Notes under the pieces: model-generated
Seen by the model: only the letters and a program-made list of their open reading frames with translations
Database searches by the model: none
Told to the model about the DNA's origin: nothing
Shown: positions 51,907 to 60,610 of the stretch, in pieces
Layout: each line of letters begins with the position of its first letter
Position numbering within the stretch: the first letter of the stretch is position 1
Source: Massilia sp. W12
GTDB lineage: Bacteria > Pseudomonadota > Gammaproteobacteria > Burkholderiales > Burkholderiaceae_D
Assembly (NCBI RefSeq): GCF_037300705.1
Contig: NZ_CP147776.1
Coordinates: 62,001-126,000, forward strand
Length of the DNA stretch: 64,000 bases
Direction of reading: 5' to 3'
Program-made: the position numbers and the translations under genes

Positions 51907-52695
51907 TCAACGTTTTAAGGCTGGCGCGGCAAATACCCCGCCATTTGCATTTTTCGCCAGGAACATGGTCAAGGCGGTGATCGTGTCTGAGCCGTATTCC
52001 ACTTGCGCAAAGCGCTGCTGGCGCAAGCAATCGGATAAGCGGTGCTGCATGCTGCGCACCTCACCCTGCGAAACACGGTAAGCCGGCCAGCTGGTGTAAG
52101 CCGCCTGCGCTTGCGGGGTGCGCAAAATATTCGGCAAATCCTGCATACGGATGCGTTGCCCGTCGCTGGAGTGACAGGAGGCGCAAGAAAAGTCATGCGA
52201 ACCGGCGCGATAGTGGAATAGATATTCGCCGATTTTGTAGGTTTTCTGTTCTTGCGGATGGGCGGTGGAAACCGCCATTTTCATCCCGCGCGACTGGCCG
52301 GCGATCCAGGCCGCCAGCGCTTCCATGACGGACGGTTTGCCGGGCGCGCCGAAATGCTGCGCGCGCGCCTGCGCAGCGCTCCAGCCCTGCAATGTGATGC
52401 GGCAATGCAGTAAGCGCTGCTCCAAATCCATCACCTTGCCGGTGTCGGCAAAATAGCGCGGCAGTTCGACATACGCGCCGGCGGTCACGCCCGCGCCTTT
52501 ACCCAAATCGCAAGCCTGCAGGCTGGCTTGCTTCGGGCCGTCTTTCTTTTGCCAGATTTCCGCGCCGCGCATCTCCCATAATTCAGCAGGATTGCCTTCG
52601 GCCAATAATTCGCGGTATTGCGTTAAATCGTTTTGGGCTTGCGCCTGTCCCGCCAAAAAGAGCAGGGCGGCGCAAGACAGAATATGGATTTGCAT
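51907..52695 (-). CDS. soxA: Sulfur oxidation c-type cytochrome SoxA (monoheme form)
   Basis: A 262-residue exported cytochrome; signal peptide (1-20, ...AGQAQAQND). One heme site CASCH lies in SHDFSCASCHSSDG; the first classical site is reduced to LQACDLGKG and, with HCRITLQG, likely forms a disulfide, so it is the monoheme type. The catalytic cysteine that carries the persulfide is in HRLSDCLRQQR. The start at 52695 follows GGAG; the longer frame is antisense to the next gene. First gene of soxAXB. Confidence 0.93.
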   Translation of the reverse strand: MQIHILSCAALLFLAGQAQAQNDLTQYRELLAEGNPAELWEMRGAEIWQKKDGPKQASLQACDLGKGAGVTAGAYVELPRYFADTGKVMDLEQRLLHCRITLQGWSAAQARAQHFGAPGKPSVMEALAAWIAGQSRGMKMAVSTAHPQEQKTYKIGEYLFHYRAGSHDFSCASCHSSDGQRIRMQDLPNILRTPQAQAAYTSWPAYRVSQGEVRSMQHRLSDCLRQQRFAQVEYGSDTITALTMFLAKNANGGVFAAPALKR

Positions 52696-52812
52696 GAGGA
52701 AACTCCGGCAGTGGGCGGGGTAAGCTGCATGGTAAGCGCAGCGCGGGGTGGCTGTCCATCCGCGCACGGATTTAGCGTTGCAGGTGTACACTGTAGCGCC
52801 GCTGGAGCAGCT

Positions 52813-53250
52813 ATGAACGCCAATCAAGTCACCAAGAGATCCATTCCCGAACGTATTTTTCACGCCATTCTGTATGAAATTGTGGCGCTGCTGCTGTGCA
52901 CGCCCCTGTTCGCCTGGCTGATGAATACCCCGCTGTTGCAAATGGGGGCCTTGAATCTGATGCTCTCGACCCTGGCAATGGCCTGGAATGTGCTGTTCAA
53001 TGCCGCCTGGGACGCCATGTTGCGCCGCATGGCCTGGCAAAAAACGCCGCGTCTGCGCATTGCGCATGGCGTGGCGTTTGAATGCAGCTTAGGCTTGCTG
53101 GCGATTCCGCTGGCGGCCTGGTGGCTGGATATCAGCTGGTGGCAGGCCTTGGTGCTGGATGGCGGCCTGTTGCTGTTTTTCCTGCCATATACCGTCGCGT
53201 TTAACTGGACTTACGATCATGCCAGAGCGCGCTGGCAGGCGCGGGGATAG
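52813..53250 (+). CDS. PACE family multidrug/biocide efflux protein
   Basis: A 145-residue inner-membrane protein with four helices in two tandem halves (PF05232/BTP). The first begins RSIPERIFHAILYEIVALLL and ends WNVLFNAAWDAMLRRM; the second begins RIAHGVAFECSLGLLAIPLA and ends YTVAFNWTYDHARAR. The conserved Glu in the first helix and the N-x-x-[FY]-D segments fit PACE transporters such as AceI, which export chlorhexidine and short diamines. GGAGCAG precedes the ATG. Confidence 0.9.
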   Translation: MNANQVTKRSIPERIFHAILYEIVALLLCTPLFAWLMNTPLLQMGALNLMLSTLAMAWNVLFNAAWDAMLRRMAWQKTPRLRIAHGVAFECSLGLLAIPLAAWWLDISWWQALVLDGGLLLFFLPYTVAFNWTYDHARARWQARG

Positions 53251-53494
53251 GCGTGAGGTGCAAGCCTGATGGGGGCGGCGCAGCCGCAAAACCGGTTTGC
53301 GCAGCGCTGCCGCCGCTCTGCTCTTGAGCCGGGGCGCGCAACTCGGCTTGGCGCTGTATCTGCGCAGTCTGTGGCCGGGCTTGCTTTATTGCAGCATCGG
53401 TTTCCATCTCCTGTCGCTATGCTTGCTGTATGCCGCCTGGCGTGCGCTCGCAACATGGCCGCCAGGCGGATGAGACCGCACATGGGAGTGGCGT
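53251..53494. other. Gap with a hydrophobic short open frame
   Basis: Between PACE and the SDR gene. A frame from a TTG at 53297 to 53473 would encode ~58 residues with a membrane-like stretch (LGLALYLRSLWPGLLYCSIG). It has no ribosome site and may be a relic of a membrane gene. Confidence 0.3.
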
Positions 53495-54259
53495 ATGACA
53501 TCGGATTTCAACGGTAAAGTGGCGCTGATTGTGGGCGGCACATCCGGCATTGGTTTGGCTGCAGCGCAGCTGTTTCACGCCGCCGGCGCACAAGTCGTAA
53601 TCAGCGGGCGCGATTTGGAAAAAGGCCGCCATGCCGCGCACAGCATCGGGCCGCGTGCGCGCTTTCTCGCCTGCGATGTGACGCAAGCCGATCAGATCGC
53701 AGCCATGTTTGCGCTGCTTGGCGCGGAATACGGGCGGCTCGACGCCGCAGTCAACAGCGCCGCCGGCCCCGCCACGCCGGGCCAATTGCACGATATACCC
53801 GAAACGGATGCGCGCGCCCTGCTGGATACCGATGTGTTGGCCCCGCTGCTGTGCATGCAGCATGAAATCGCACTCTTGCGCCGGCAGGGCGGCGGCACGA
53901 TTGTGAACCTGTCTTCCGTGAATGGTTTATCAGGCTGTCCCCAGGCGGCGCTCTACAGCGCAGGGCGGCATGCGGTGCTGGGCTTGACGCGCTCGGCGGC
54001 GCTGGAATACATCGCTGAAAATATCCGCATCAATGCGGTGTGTCCTGGCGCGGTGGATACGCCCAGACGCAGCCAGCGTCTGGCGCACTTGGCGCCGGAA
54101 CAACAGCAAGCCGCCATGGCCCGGACTGCGCAGGACATACCGATTCGCCGGCTGGCGCGCGCGGAAGAAATCGCCAACGCCATTTTCTGGCTCAGCTCGC
54201 CGCAATCATCCTACGTGGTGGGGCATGCGCTGGTGGTGGATGGCGGCCTGGCGGCGTGA
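53495..54259 (+). CDS. SDR-family oxidoreductase with Lys-to-Arg change in the active site
   Basis: A 254-residue short-chain dehydrogenase. NAD(P) motif TSGIG at 16-20 (GGTSGIG), NSAAG at 87-91, Ser140/141, Tyr154. The catalytic Y-x-x-x-K reads YSAGR (Y154, R158). The codon is CGG, so this is not a sequencing-type wobble. The C-terminal CPGAVDTPR and VVGHALVVDGGLAA are standard for classical SDRs. Substrate unknown; activity may be reduced or changed. Confidence 0.88.
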   Translation: MTSDFNGKVALIVGGTSGIGLAAAQLFHAAGAQVVISGRDLEKGRHAAHSIGPRARFLACDVTQADQIAAMFALLGAEYGRLDAAVNSAAGPATPGQLHDIPETDARALLDTDVLAPLLCMQHEIALLRRQGGGTIVNLSSVNGLSGCPQAALYSAGRHAVLGLTRSAALEYIAENIRINAVCPGAVDTPRRSQRLAHLAPEQQQAAMARTAQDIPIRRLARAEEIANAIFWLSSPQSSYVVGHALVVDGGLAA

Positions 54260-54261
54260 GA

Positions 54262-54702
54262 TCAAACCTGCTTGAATTGCGGCCAGACTTGCCATAAACC
54301 CAGCGCATGGGTGAGGCCATAAGCCAGGCAGATCAAAGAACTCCATATCTCAAAACTGCCGACTTGCTGCGGCACAAACAGCCAAGCGGGAAACAGCGCC
54401 AAGCCGCGCAGCAAATAAATCGCCGTAATCAGGCAGAGCGCGGCTTTGCACCATGGCAAGCGGCGGATCAATCCGGCCCCGGACAGGGCATACGCCGCCC
54501 ACCCCGCCAGCACGCAGGCAATCCCGGCTGTGATCAGGGCCGGATACAGGCTGCCCGCCTCGGCCGCCGCCGCCATGCCTTCGCCAGCGCCGAAAAAGCG
54601 ATACCAGGGGCCGCCGCCAACAATGATGCAGAGATGCAAAAACGCGGCAAACGCGCTCAACGCAGCCCCGCACAGCAGCGCTGAATTCGGTTTATTTCTC
54701 AT
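54262..54702 (-). CDS. Small four-helix membrane protein
   Basis: A 146-residue membrane protein with four hydrophobic helices. FLHLCIIVGGGPWYRFFGAG, YPALITAGIACVLAGWAAYA and FPAWLFVPQQVG are the visible marks. I see no signal peptide or catalytic motif and cannot name the family. The ATG at 54702 is used. It converges on the SDR gene with only two bases between the stops. Confidence 0.75.
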   Translation of the reverse strand: MRNKPNSALLCGAALSAFAAFLHLCIIVGGGPWYRFFGAGEGMAAAAEAGSLYPALITAGIACVLAGWAAYALSGAGLIRRLPWCKAALCLITAIYLLRGLALFPAWLFVPQQVGSFEIWSSLICLAYGLTHALGLWQVWPQFKQV

Positions 54703-54833
54703 AGCAGAGTCTGATTGTTGAAGATTGTAATAGCCTGCGCAAATTGTTAAAAATTGCCGCATGGAAATGATTTGCTCTTATCGTGTCATGGCAGCTGGCT
54801 GTCAGCATGGATATGCAAGTCTTTGGAGAGAAT

Positions 54834-55109
54834 ATGTATTTTAGCGCAGCACTGTTATTGATTGCCTTTATCTTATTCGCGGGTTATCGCGAATTGCGCA
54901 AGCAGCCCCATCCCATCAACGGCGTCAGCACCTGGCTGTTTGCGATTCCGCCTTTTCTCGGCTTGCTGCTCAAGGTCAGCACGAATGAGGATTTGCCGCT
55001 GATGGTGCGCGGACTGACGGTCGGCGCTTTATGCGTGCTGGCGCTGGTGGTTTGCTGTGTGCTGTATCAATTGGCGCGCGAGGCGCAAAACGAAGGCAAT
55101 CCATCGTAA
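54834..55109 (+). CDS. Small two- to three-helix membrane protein
   Basis: A 91-residue protein with hydrophobic helices at residues ~2-18, ~36-48 and ~65-82. GGAG at 54825-54828 fits the ATG at 54834; a GTG at 54783 is also in frame. No family recognised. It ends just before the repeat element. Confidence 0.65.
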   Translation: MYFSAALLLIAFILFAGYRELRKQPHPINGVSTWLFAIPPFLGLLLKVSTNEDLPLMVRGLTVGALCVLALVVCCVLYQLAREAQNEGNPS

Positions 55110-55114
55110 GAAAT

Positions 55115-55310
55115 CAATGGGAAATCAATGGGGTCAAAATCAAAATCAATGGAAATCAATGGGGTCAGACTGGATTGATTTTGATGAGGACTTGCCAGGA
55201 AATTTACATACGCATCTATTTGTATGGTTGGTATATTGGTAGTGTTCTGATATCGAGTAAAGGTAGAAAGCCAAAAGAATTTCAAATCAATCGAGTCCGA
55301 CCCCATTGAT
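55115..55310. repeat. REPIN/MITE-like element with 28-base inverted ends
   Basis: ATCAATGGGGTCAGACT plus GGATTGATTTTG (55156-55184) is mirrored by the reverse complement at 55283-55310, with about two differences. The ~98-base interior is AT-rich and has no gene. A further partial copy of GAAATCAATGGGGTCA lies at 55121-55135. The GGGGTCAGACTC core resembles sequences found beside REP-associated tyrosine transposases. No transposase is present. Confidence 0.7.
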
Positions 55311-55661
55311 CCACATTAGCGCCATGCTTGCCAACAGCGCAATGCCGGCGCCGCTCCACACGAGGCGCTTGATCTTTTTCTCCCTGGCCAGGCACGTTGC
55401 GCAAATCCGCAGCGCGCGCGCCGCGCCGATTGGCTGGATATATTCAGCTTGCACAGGCAACAAAAATTTACTGCAGCGTATGCATTGCGATTGGCTATCG
55501 CGCTGTTGCGCGCGTTGATCGAGGCGGCGCTGCAACAAGAGCAAAGCGATCACCGCGCCGAACAGATAAATTTTCCAGGGTGATTGGCGGCTGAAGAAAA
55601 AATAGTCCAGCCCGGCCATGGCAGCCAGGAAACAGAGGGCGAAAACAAGGCGGCGTGACAT
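55287..55661 (-). CDS. Membrane protein with a zinc-ribbon-like cysteine set
   Basis: A 124-residue protein: two N-terminal helices (residues ~4-22 and ~32-45), a cytoplasmic part with CIRCSKFLLP and RICATCLAREKKIKR (two Cys-x-x-Cys pairs ~35 residues apart), then a last helix. The pairs suggest a zinc ribbon. The final codons and stop lie inside the repeat element, so the element has probably replaced the original C-terminus. Family not recognised. Confidence 0.7.
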   Translation of the reverse strand: MSRRLVFALCFLAAMAGLDYFFFSRQSPWKIYLFGAVIALLLLQRRLDQRAQQRDSQSQCIRCSKFLLPVQAEYIQPIGAARALRICATCLAREKKIKRLVWSGAGIALLASMALMWINGVGLD

Positions 55662-55712
55662 AATCAATAGAGCGGGATGGCGTAAACAGGCATTAAAACA
55701 CGGCGTCGCATC

Positions 55713-56105
55713 TTACGGCCACAGCAGACACAACCAGAGTCCCAGCGCAGCCAGAAAATTGATGCTGAACACGGCCCCGCGCAAGCGGATATTCCCTGTG
55801 CAGATTTGCACTGCACTGTGCGCCAAGCGTCCTGCAATAAACAACCAGGCCAGCGTCAAGGCGGTTTGCGTATGGCTGGGCTGCACAATATGCAGCACGC
55901 CGGCGATATGAAACAAGAGCGGCCATTCAAACTGATTCGATAAATTCGCACTGATGCGCGGCTCCCAAAGCGCAAAAGGATTGCCGCCATCGGCGCGCCG
56001 CCCCACGCCCCACACAGCCGGTGCGCGCGCCACCGTCAACGCGCAATACAGGACTGCGCACCAGACGACATGTGCGGCCATGGGGTAAATCATTGCGTGT
56101 TGCAT
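55713..56105 (-). CDS. MAPEG family membrane protein
   Basis: A 130-residue, four-helix protein of the MAPEG family (membrane-associated proteins in eicosanoid and glutathione metabolism). NPFALWEPRISANLSNQFEW holds the conserved R-x-x-x-N-x-x-N-x-x-E block, and AWLFIAGRLAHSAVQI the second conserved Arg. Bacterial members may use glutathione, but function is rarely known. ATG at 56105 or the one at 56093. Confidence 0.85.
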   Translation of the reverse strand: MQHAMIYPMAAHVVWCAVLYCALTVARAPAVWGVGRRADGGNPFALWEPRISANLSNQFEWPLLFHIAGVLHIVQPSHTQTALTLAWLFIAGRLAHSAVQICTGNIRLRGAVFSINFLAALGLWLCLLWP

Positions 56106-56213
56106 GCCGCGCCTCCAAAGGTAAATTTATCAGGACATATGATAAGTCTGTGCTTGCCATTCAAGTCTGCCAAATTATGGCAGCATGCAGTTTTCGCTTG
56201 GAATGTGCGCGCC

Positions 56214-58121
56214 ATGTTGACGCAAATTTTATTCGCGGCAGCCCCCTTGCTGCTGTACGCCGTGTGGCTGGGCTGGCGTTTTGTGCGCGGGAACCCGCCG
56301 CCGCGTTTCGCTATCAATGTGCAACTCAGTTTGTGGCTGATGCTGTATCTGATGATTACCGCCGGCCTGGGCTTGTTTTGGGTGGCGAATCAGCAATTGC
56401 CGGTGTTCGACTGGCATTATTTATTCGGCTATCTGATGCTGCTGTTGTGCGGCGTGCATCTGTATTTCAATTTGCCGCTGGTGTGGCGTTATTGGCGCCG
56501 CCCCGGTGCGCAAAAGCAGCAGGCGGCGCAGCAGGCGCAAGCCGGCGCGCCGGCACAAGCCGCGCGCCGGCAGTGGGGACGGGTGGCGTTTTTGCTGTTC
56601 ACACCTGCGGCGGCGTATTGGCTGGGGCGGCGCGGGCATGCCGCAAACGCCTGGTGGGAGCAGCCGGCGGCGGCAACCGGCGCGCCGGCGCTCCAAGCAG
56701 AGGGACAGAGCCAGCGCGCTTTGGTAATGCGGTATCACGAATTTTCTTCCGAGTCGCGGCGCGGCGTGTTTGCGCGCGCACCGGTGTTTGACTGGGGCCA
56801 GCGTCCGCCGCCCTTTAAAGATTGGCCGGGGTTGACGCCCTTGCGTTTGCAGCGCAGTGCGGCGCGGCGCAGTTTGCATCAGGTGTTGCAAGGGACGCAG
56901 CCGCGCACGCAGGACTTGCGCCTTGCAGAGCTGGCCGACATTTTGTTTGCCGGCCCCGGCATCACGCTGGCGCGGCCCGGTTCGGCCCCGTTGCGCGCCG
57001 CGCCATCCTCCGGCGCGCTGTTTCCGGCGGAGTTATACGTGCTGGTGCGGCGCATGGCTGATCTGGCCCCCGGTCTTTACCATTATGATGCGCGCGATGA
57101 CAGCTTGCGCCAGCTGGCCGGCGCCGCCGCCGCCGCGCCGCTCAGCGCGCTGTTGCCGCCGGCCCCGCTGGCCTTGATCTGTACCGCAGTACTGGGACGC
57201 ACCGGCTACAAATACCGGGAACGCGCCTACCGCTACGCCGGGGTGGATTTGGGCCATTTGCTGGAGAATCTGCGCTTAGCCGGGCATAACCACGATATGC
57301 AGGTTTTGCCGCTGGCGGCGTATGACGACGCGGCTTTGCAGCACGCCATGCGGCTTGATCTGCGCCAGGAATTGGCGCTGGCGGTGATGTTGCTGCAGCC
57401 GGCGCAAGAGATGCCGCAAGCTGTCCCCGGGATTTTGAGCGCACAGGCGCTGACGCCCGGCGCACTCGGTTTGAATGGTTTGCTGCATCAAGCCACTTCT
57501 TTGCATCAGACCGCTGCGGCGGCCATGCCGGCGCCCGGGCCTGATCCGGCGTGGTTGCGCTTGCCGCCAGCGCGTCCCTTGTCTGCGCCTTTGCGTGAAG
57601 TCTTGCAAAACCGGCGCAGCCGGCGCCGCTACACAGATCAGGCGCTCAGCGCGCAAAGCTTGAGCGATGTGCTGGCCGCATTGGCGGCGCCGGTGCAGTT
57701 TTCGCCTGCCATCCGCTGTTATCTGGGCCTGCAAAGGGTGGCTGGCGTGGCGTCCGGTTTGTACCGCTATCAGGCGGAGCGCGGTTTGCGCTTGCTGCAG
57801 GCGGGGGATTTTGGCGCCAGATTGGGGGCGGCTGCGCTGGATCAGGATGTGATTGGCGAGGCGGCGGCGGTTTTACTGATTTGCGCTGACAGCAAACTTG
57901 CGCTGGCCGCCGGCGCGCGCGGCTATCGCCATATGCTGCTTGAGTGCGGCATGGTGGGCGAACGCTGGTTGCTGGCGGCGCAGGCGCTCGGCCTGGCGGC
58001 ATGTCCGGTCGGCGCGTTTTATGATGATGAGGTCAGTCAGTTATTCGGCTTGCAGGCGCGCGGCGAATGGGCTTTGCATTTTGCTTCGCTCGGGATTGCC
58101 GGGCAAGAAGAGGACGATTGA
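56214..58121 (+). CDS. Membrane-anchored SagB/ThcOx-type double nitroreductase
   Basis: A 635-residue protein. Residues 1-85 hold three hydrophobic helices (QILFAAAPLLLYAVWLGWRF, LWLMLYLMITAGLGLFWV, HYLFGYLMLLLCGVHLYF), like a small cytochrome b-type anchor. Then two nitroreductase-fold domains in tandem: the first with RSAARRSLHQVL and PSSGALFPAELYVLVRR, the second with QNRRSRRRYTDQAL and ACPVGAFYDDEVSQLFGL. This is the SagB/McbC dehydrogenase family, which uses FMN to oxidise azolines in peptides. No precursor peptide or cyclase gene is nearby. Confidence 0.82.
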   Translation: MLTQILFAAAPLLLYAVWLGWRFVRGNPPPRFAINVQLSLWLMLYLMITAGLGLFWVANQQLPVFDWHYLFGYLMLLLCGVHLYFNLPLVWRYWRRPGAQKQQAAQQAQAGAPAQAARRQWGRVAFLLFTPAAAYWLGRRGHAANAWWEQPAAATGAPALQAEGQSQRALVMRYHEFSSESRRGVFARAPVFDWGQRPPPFKDWPGLTPLRLQRSAARRSLHQVLQGTQPRTQDLRLAELADILFAGPGITLARPGSAPLRAAPSSGALFPAELYVLVRRMADLAPGLYHYDARDDSLRQLAGAAAAAPLSALLPPAPLALICTAVLGRTGYKYRERAYRYAGVDLGHLLENLRLAGHNHDMQVLPLAAYDDAALQHAMRLDLRQELALAVMLLQPAQEMPQAVPGILSAQALTPGALGLNGLLHQATSLHQTAAAAMPAPGPDPAWLRLPPARPLSAPLREVLQNRRSRRRYTDQALSAQSLSDVLAALAAPVQFSPAIRCYLGLQRVAGVASGLYRYQAERGLRLLQAGDFGARLGAAALDQDVIGEAAAVLLICADSKLALAAGARGYRHMLLECGMVGERWLLAAQALGLAACPVGAFYDDEVSQLFGLQARGEWALHFASLGIAGQEEDD

Positions 58122-58139
58122 GGCGCAGGCCAGGGTGGC

Positions 58140-60134
58140 TTATTTCTGATCCAGGGTTTCCACCGCATCCCAATCTTCTTGCGGCGGATCTTTCAGAAAG
58201 CGCGCGCAGCGCGCGCGGTAGAGTTCGGTGACGGCGTCGTCTTCCAATGCGCAAAAGGCGGCGAAGGCGGCGTCAAATTCCGCTGCGCGATACAGCTGCA
58301 AGGCGGCATGGTAGGCTTGCAGCGCGGCCAGGGCGTCCGCCGATGTCTGGCTGCGCAGACCCAGCGCTTGATAAATCCGCACCGCCTGGCTCTTGCCTTT
58401 GACCCGCACTTTATCCAGTTCGCGCAGGCAGATATCGGGACAGGCTTGCGCCGTGGCTTCACTGACGATCACGCCGACTGCATATTTTTTGCACAAACCT
58501 TCCAGCCGCGCCGCCAGATTCACATTGTCGCCCAGCACGGTGTAATTCATGCGCGATTCAGAGCCGACATTGCCGGCCACCACATTGCCGCTGTGCACGC
58601 CGATGCCGACATGCAATTGCGGCCAGCCGGCGGCGGCGAAGTTGCGATTCAATTCCGGCAGCGCGGCCTGCATCGCCAGCGCGCATTGCACCGCCGCCTG
58701 GGCATGCTGCTGCAGCGCCACCGGTGCGCCAAACAGCGCCATCACCGCATCACCGATGTATTTATCCACCACTCCTTGCTGCTGGTCGATTTGCTGACTC
58801 ATTTCACTCAGATATTGATTCAGCATTTGCAAAATCGCCGAGGGCGCCAAGCCTTCGGCCAGACTGGTGAAATTGCGGATATCGGAAAACAGCAAGGTCA
58901 TTTCACGTTCTTCGCCGCCGAGTTCAATGCGGCGCGACAGCAATTCTTCCGCCACTTGCGGCGACACCACCTTACCCAGCAGCGAGCGGACTTTATCGCG
59001 CTCTTGCAAGCCGTGCACCATATTGTTAAAGGCATGCGCCAGCGCGCCGAATTCATCGCGCTGGTTGAGTTCTTCCACGCTGCGGTAATGGCCGGCGCTG
59101 ATGTCTTGCGCGGCGCGCGCCAGGCGCGCCACCGGCTGCGTGACGCGGCGCGCGATCAAGACCGCCAGCAGCGCCGCCAGCAGGCTGGAGATGATGAAAA
59201 TACCCAGCAATTGCCAGCGCAGCGCGCGGTAATCAGCAAGCGCCTCGTCCAGCGAGCGTTGCAGCAGCGCCAGCAAGACGCCGTCGCCGCCCCGGTTCAG
59301 GGACAGGGTCAGGGACACGAATTCAGCTTCTTGCAACAGCATGCGCGCTTGAGTCAGCGTATTCCGTTTGCTTTGCGCCAGCAGGGCCTGGCGCTGCGCC
59401 GCCGGCAAGGTGGAGGCCAGCATTTGCGGCGCGCCCGGCGCTGTCGCCGGGGCGGTTGGCGCGCCTTGCCAGAACAGGCTGACATGCGTGTGGGTTTGTT
59501 TTTCCAGCTCGGCGGCGAGCTGATCTGTGATCACAAAGCCGATCCCGACCCAGGCGATTTGTTCCGGTGCGCGCAAGGGCGCCAGCACCACCTGATACAC
59601 CCGGCCTTTGATGATCAGGGCGCCGCTGCTTTCGCCTGATGCATGGCTGCGCGCGGCTTGCAGCAGGGCGGGGTGTTGAAACAGCGGTTTTTGCGGCGGC
59701 GCTTGTTCGCCATCCATGCTGTCGGCCAGCACCTGGCCATCCAGATCCAGCAGCACCATCCAGTCTGCATCGAGCCGTTTTTGATAACTGGAAAAAGCGG
59801 ATAACACGGTTTCCCGGTCGCCTTCCGCGACTAAGGTTTTAAAGGCGTAATCATCGGCCAGCAGGCGCGCGTATTTGCGCAAATTCGCTTCGCGCGAACG
59901 GACGATGGTTTGCAGTGAGCTGGCGGTGAGTTCCAGGGTTTCCCTGCTGGCTTGCTGGGCTTGATTGTGCGCCGTGCTGCTGATCAGATAAAACAGCAGG
60001 GCTTGTAACACAATAATCAAACCCAGCATCAGCGCCAGCAGGCGCGATTGAAAACGGGTGAATTCAAAGCGGGGGCGCTTGAAGTTGAAGCGGCGGCGCG
60101 GCGTTGGCTCGGCGGGAGCTGGCGCGCGCTGCAT
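58140..60134 (-). CDS. Transmembrane class III adenylate/guanylate cyclase
   Basis: A 664-residue signalling protein: helix 1 (32-52), a periplasmic sensor domain (~55-305), helix 2 (308-328), HAMP (329-381) and a class III cyclase domain (~405-570). Metal-binding Asp residues are D418 in LLFSDIRNFTSLAEG and D462 in DKYIGDAVMALFGAP; GVHSGNVVAGNVGS and YTVLGDNVNLAARLEGL follow. It probably makes cAMP. A C-terminal tetratricopeptide-like tail ends the protein. It follows a 97-residue gene by 5 bases on the same strand. Confidence 0.92.
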   Translation of the reverse strand: MQRAPAPAEPTPRRRFNFKRPRFEFTRFQSRLLALMLGLIIVLQALLFYLISSTAHNQAQQASRETLELTASSLQTIVRSREANLRKYARLLADDYAFKTLVAEGDRETVLSAFSSYQKRLDADWMVLLDLDGQVLADSMDGEQAPPQKPLFQHPALLQAARSHASGESSGALIIKGRVYQVVLAPLRAPEQIAWVGIGFVITDQLAAELEKQTHTHVSLFWQGAPTAPATAPGAPQMLASTLPAAQRQALLAQSKRNTLTQARMLLQEAEFVSLTLSLNRGGDGVLLALLQRSLDEALADYRALRWQLLGIFIISSLLAALLAVLIARRVTQPVARLARAAQDISAGHYRSVEELNQRDEFGALAHAFNNMVHGLQERDKVRSLLGKVVSPQVAEELLSRRIELGGEEREMTLLFSDIRNFTSLAEGLAPSAILQMLNQYLSEMSQQIDQQQGVVDKYIGDAVMALFGAPVALQQHAQAAVQCALAMQAALPELNRNFAAAGWPQLHVGIGVHSGNVVAGNVGSESRMNYTVLGDNVNLAARLEGLCKKYAVGVIVSEATAQACPDICLRELDKVRVKGKSQAVRIYQALGLRSQTSADALAALQAYHAALQLYRAAEFDAAFAAFCALEDDAVTELYRARCARFLKDPPQEDWDAVETLDQK

Positions 60135-60139
60135 CTGTG

Positions 60140-60433
60140 TTACTCCTGCGAGAAAATCGCGTCGCAGCCGTGGCGCTGTCCTTCCACATCCTGCAATTCA
60201 TCCGCCATTTCCATGTCGAATAATTCTTCGACTGCGTTCATATAGTTTTTCAAGTGCATGCTGCCGATCAGGCGATAGATTTCGCCGCTGTCATTGCGGA
60301 TGCCGATGATCATTTTTTCATCGCGCACTTCGGCTAAGCTGGTGTGCTCCATTAAAAGATTGTTGGTGATGTCGCGATCGAAACGCGGTACTTGGCGGCC
60401 TTCGATCAATGCGGTTTTCAGATGTGCGCTCAT
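60140..60433 (-). CDS. 97-residue protein paired with the cyclase
   Basis: A small soluble protein without signal peptide: RQVPRFDRDITNNLLMEHT, KMIIGIRNDSGEIYRLIGSM and an acidic region with EELFDMEMADEL. No family recognised. It lies 5 bases upstream of the cyclase gene and is clearly in the same transcript, so it may act on or regulate the cyclase (inference). Confidence 0.7.
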   Translation of the reverse strand: MSAHLKTALIEGRQVPRFDRDITNNLLMEHTSLAEVRDEKMIIGIRNDSGEIYRLIGSMHLKNYMNAVEELFDMEMADELQDVEGQRHGCDAIFSQE

Positions 60434-60610
60434 TACTGCTCCATATCAAATAGTCTGATCCGGGGCGCTAGTGTCGCACATGTGCCGCAAGCTGGCAAAA
60501 TCTGCGCAGAATTACAGATTTGGCTTGGCCTCAATGCACAATTCAGGATTAACATATGCGTTTTTACGGCATACCGTCCGTGATTTTACCCACCGCATAC
60601 ATTTTCGCCC

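Noticed and set aside
58179-59639. 486-codon open frame opposite the cyclase gene
   Set aside because: It is antisense to a clear class III cyclase; the Gln/Arg/His-rich composition is typical of a shadow frame.
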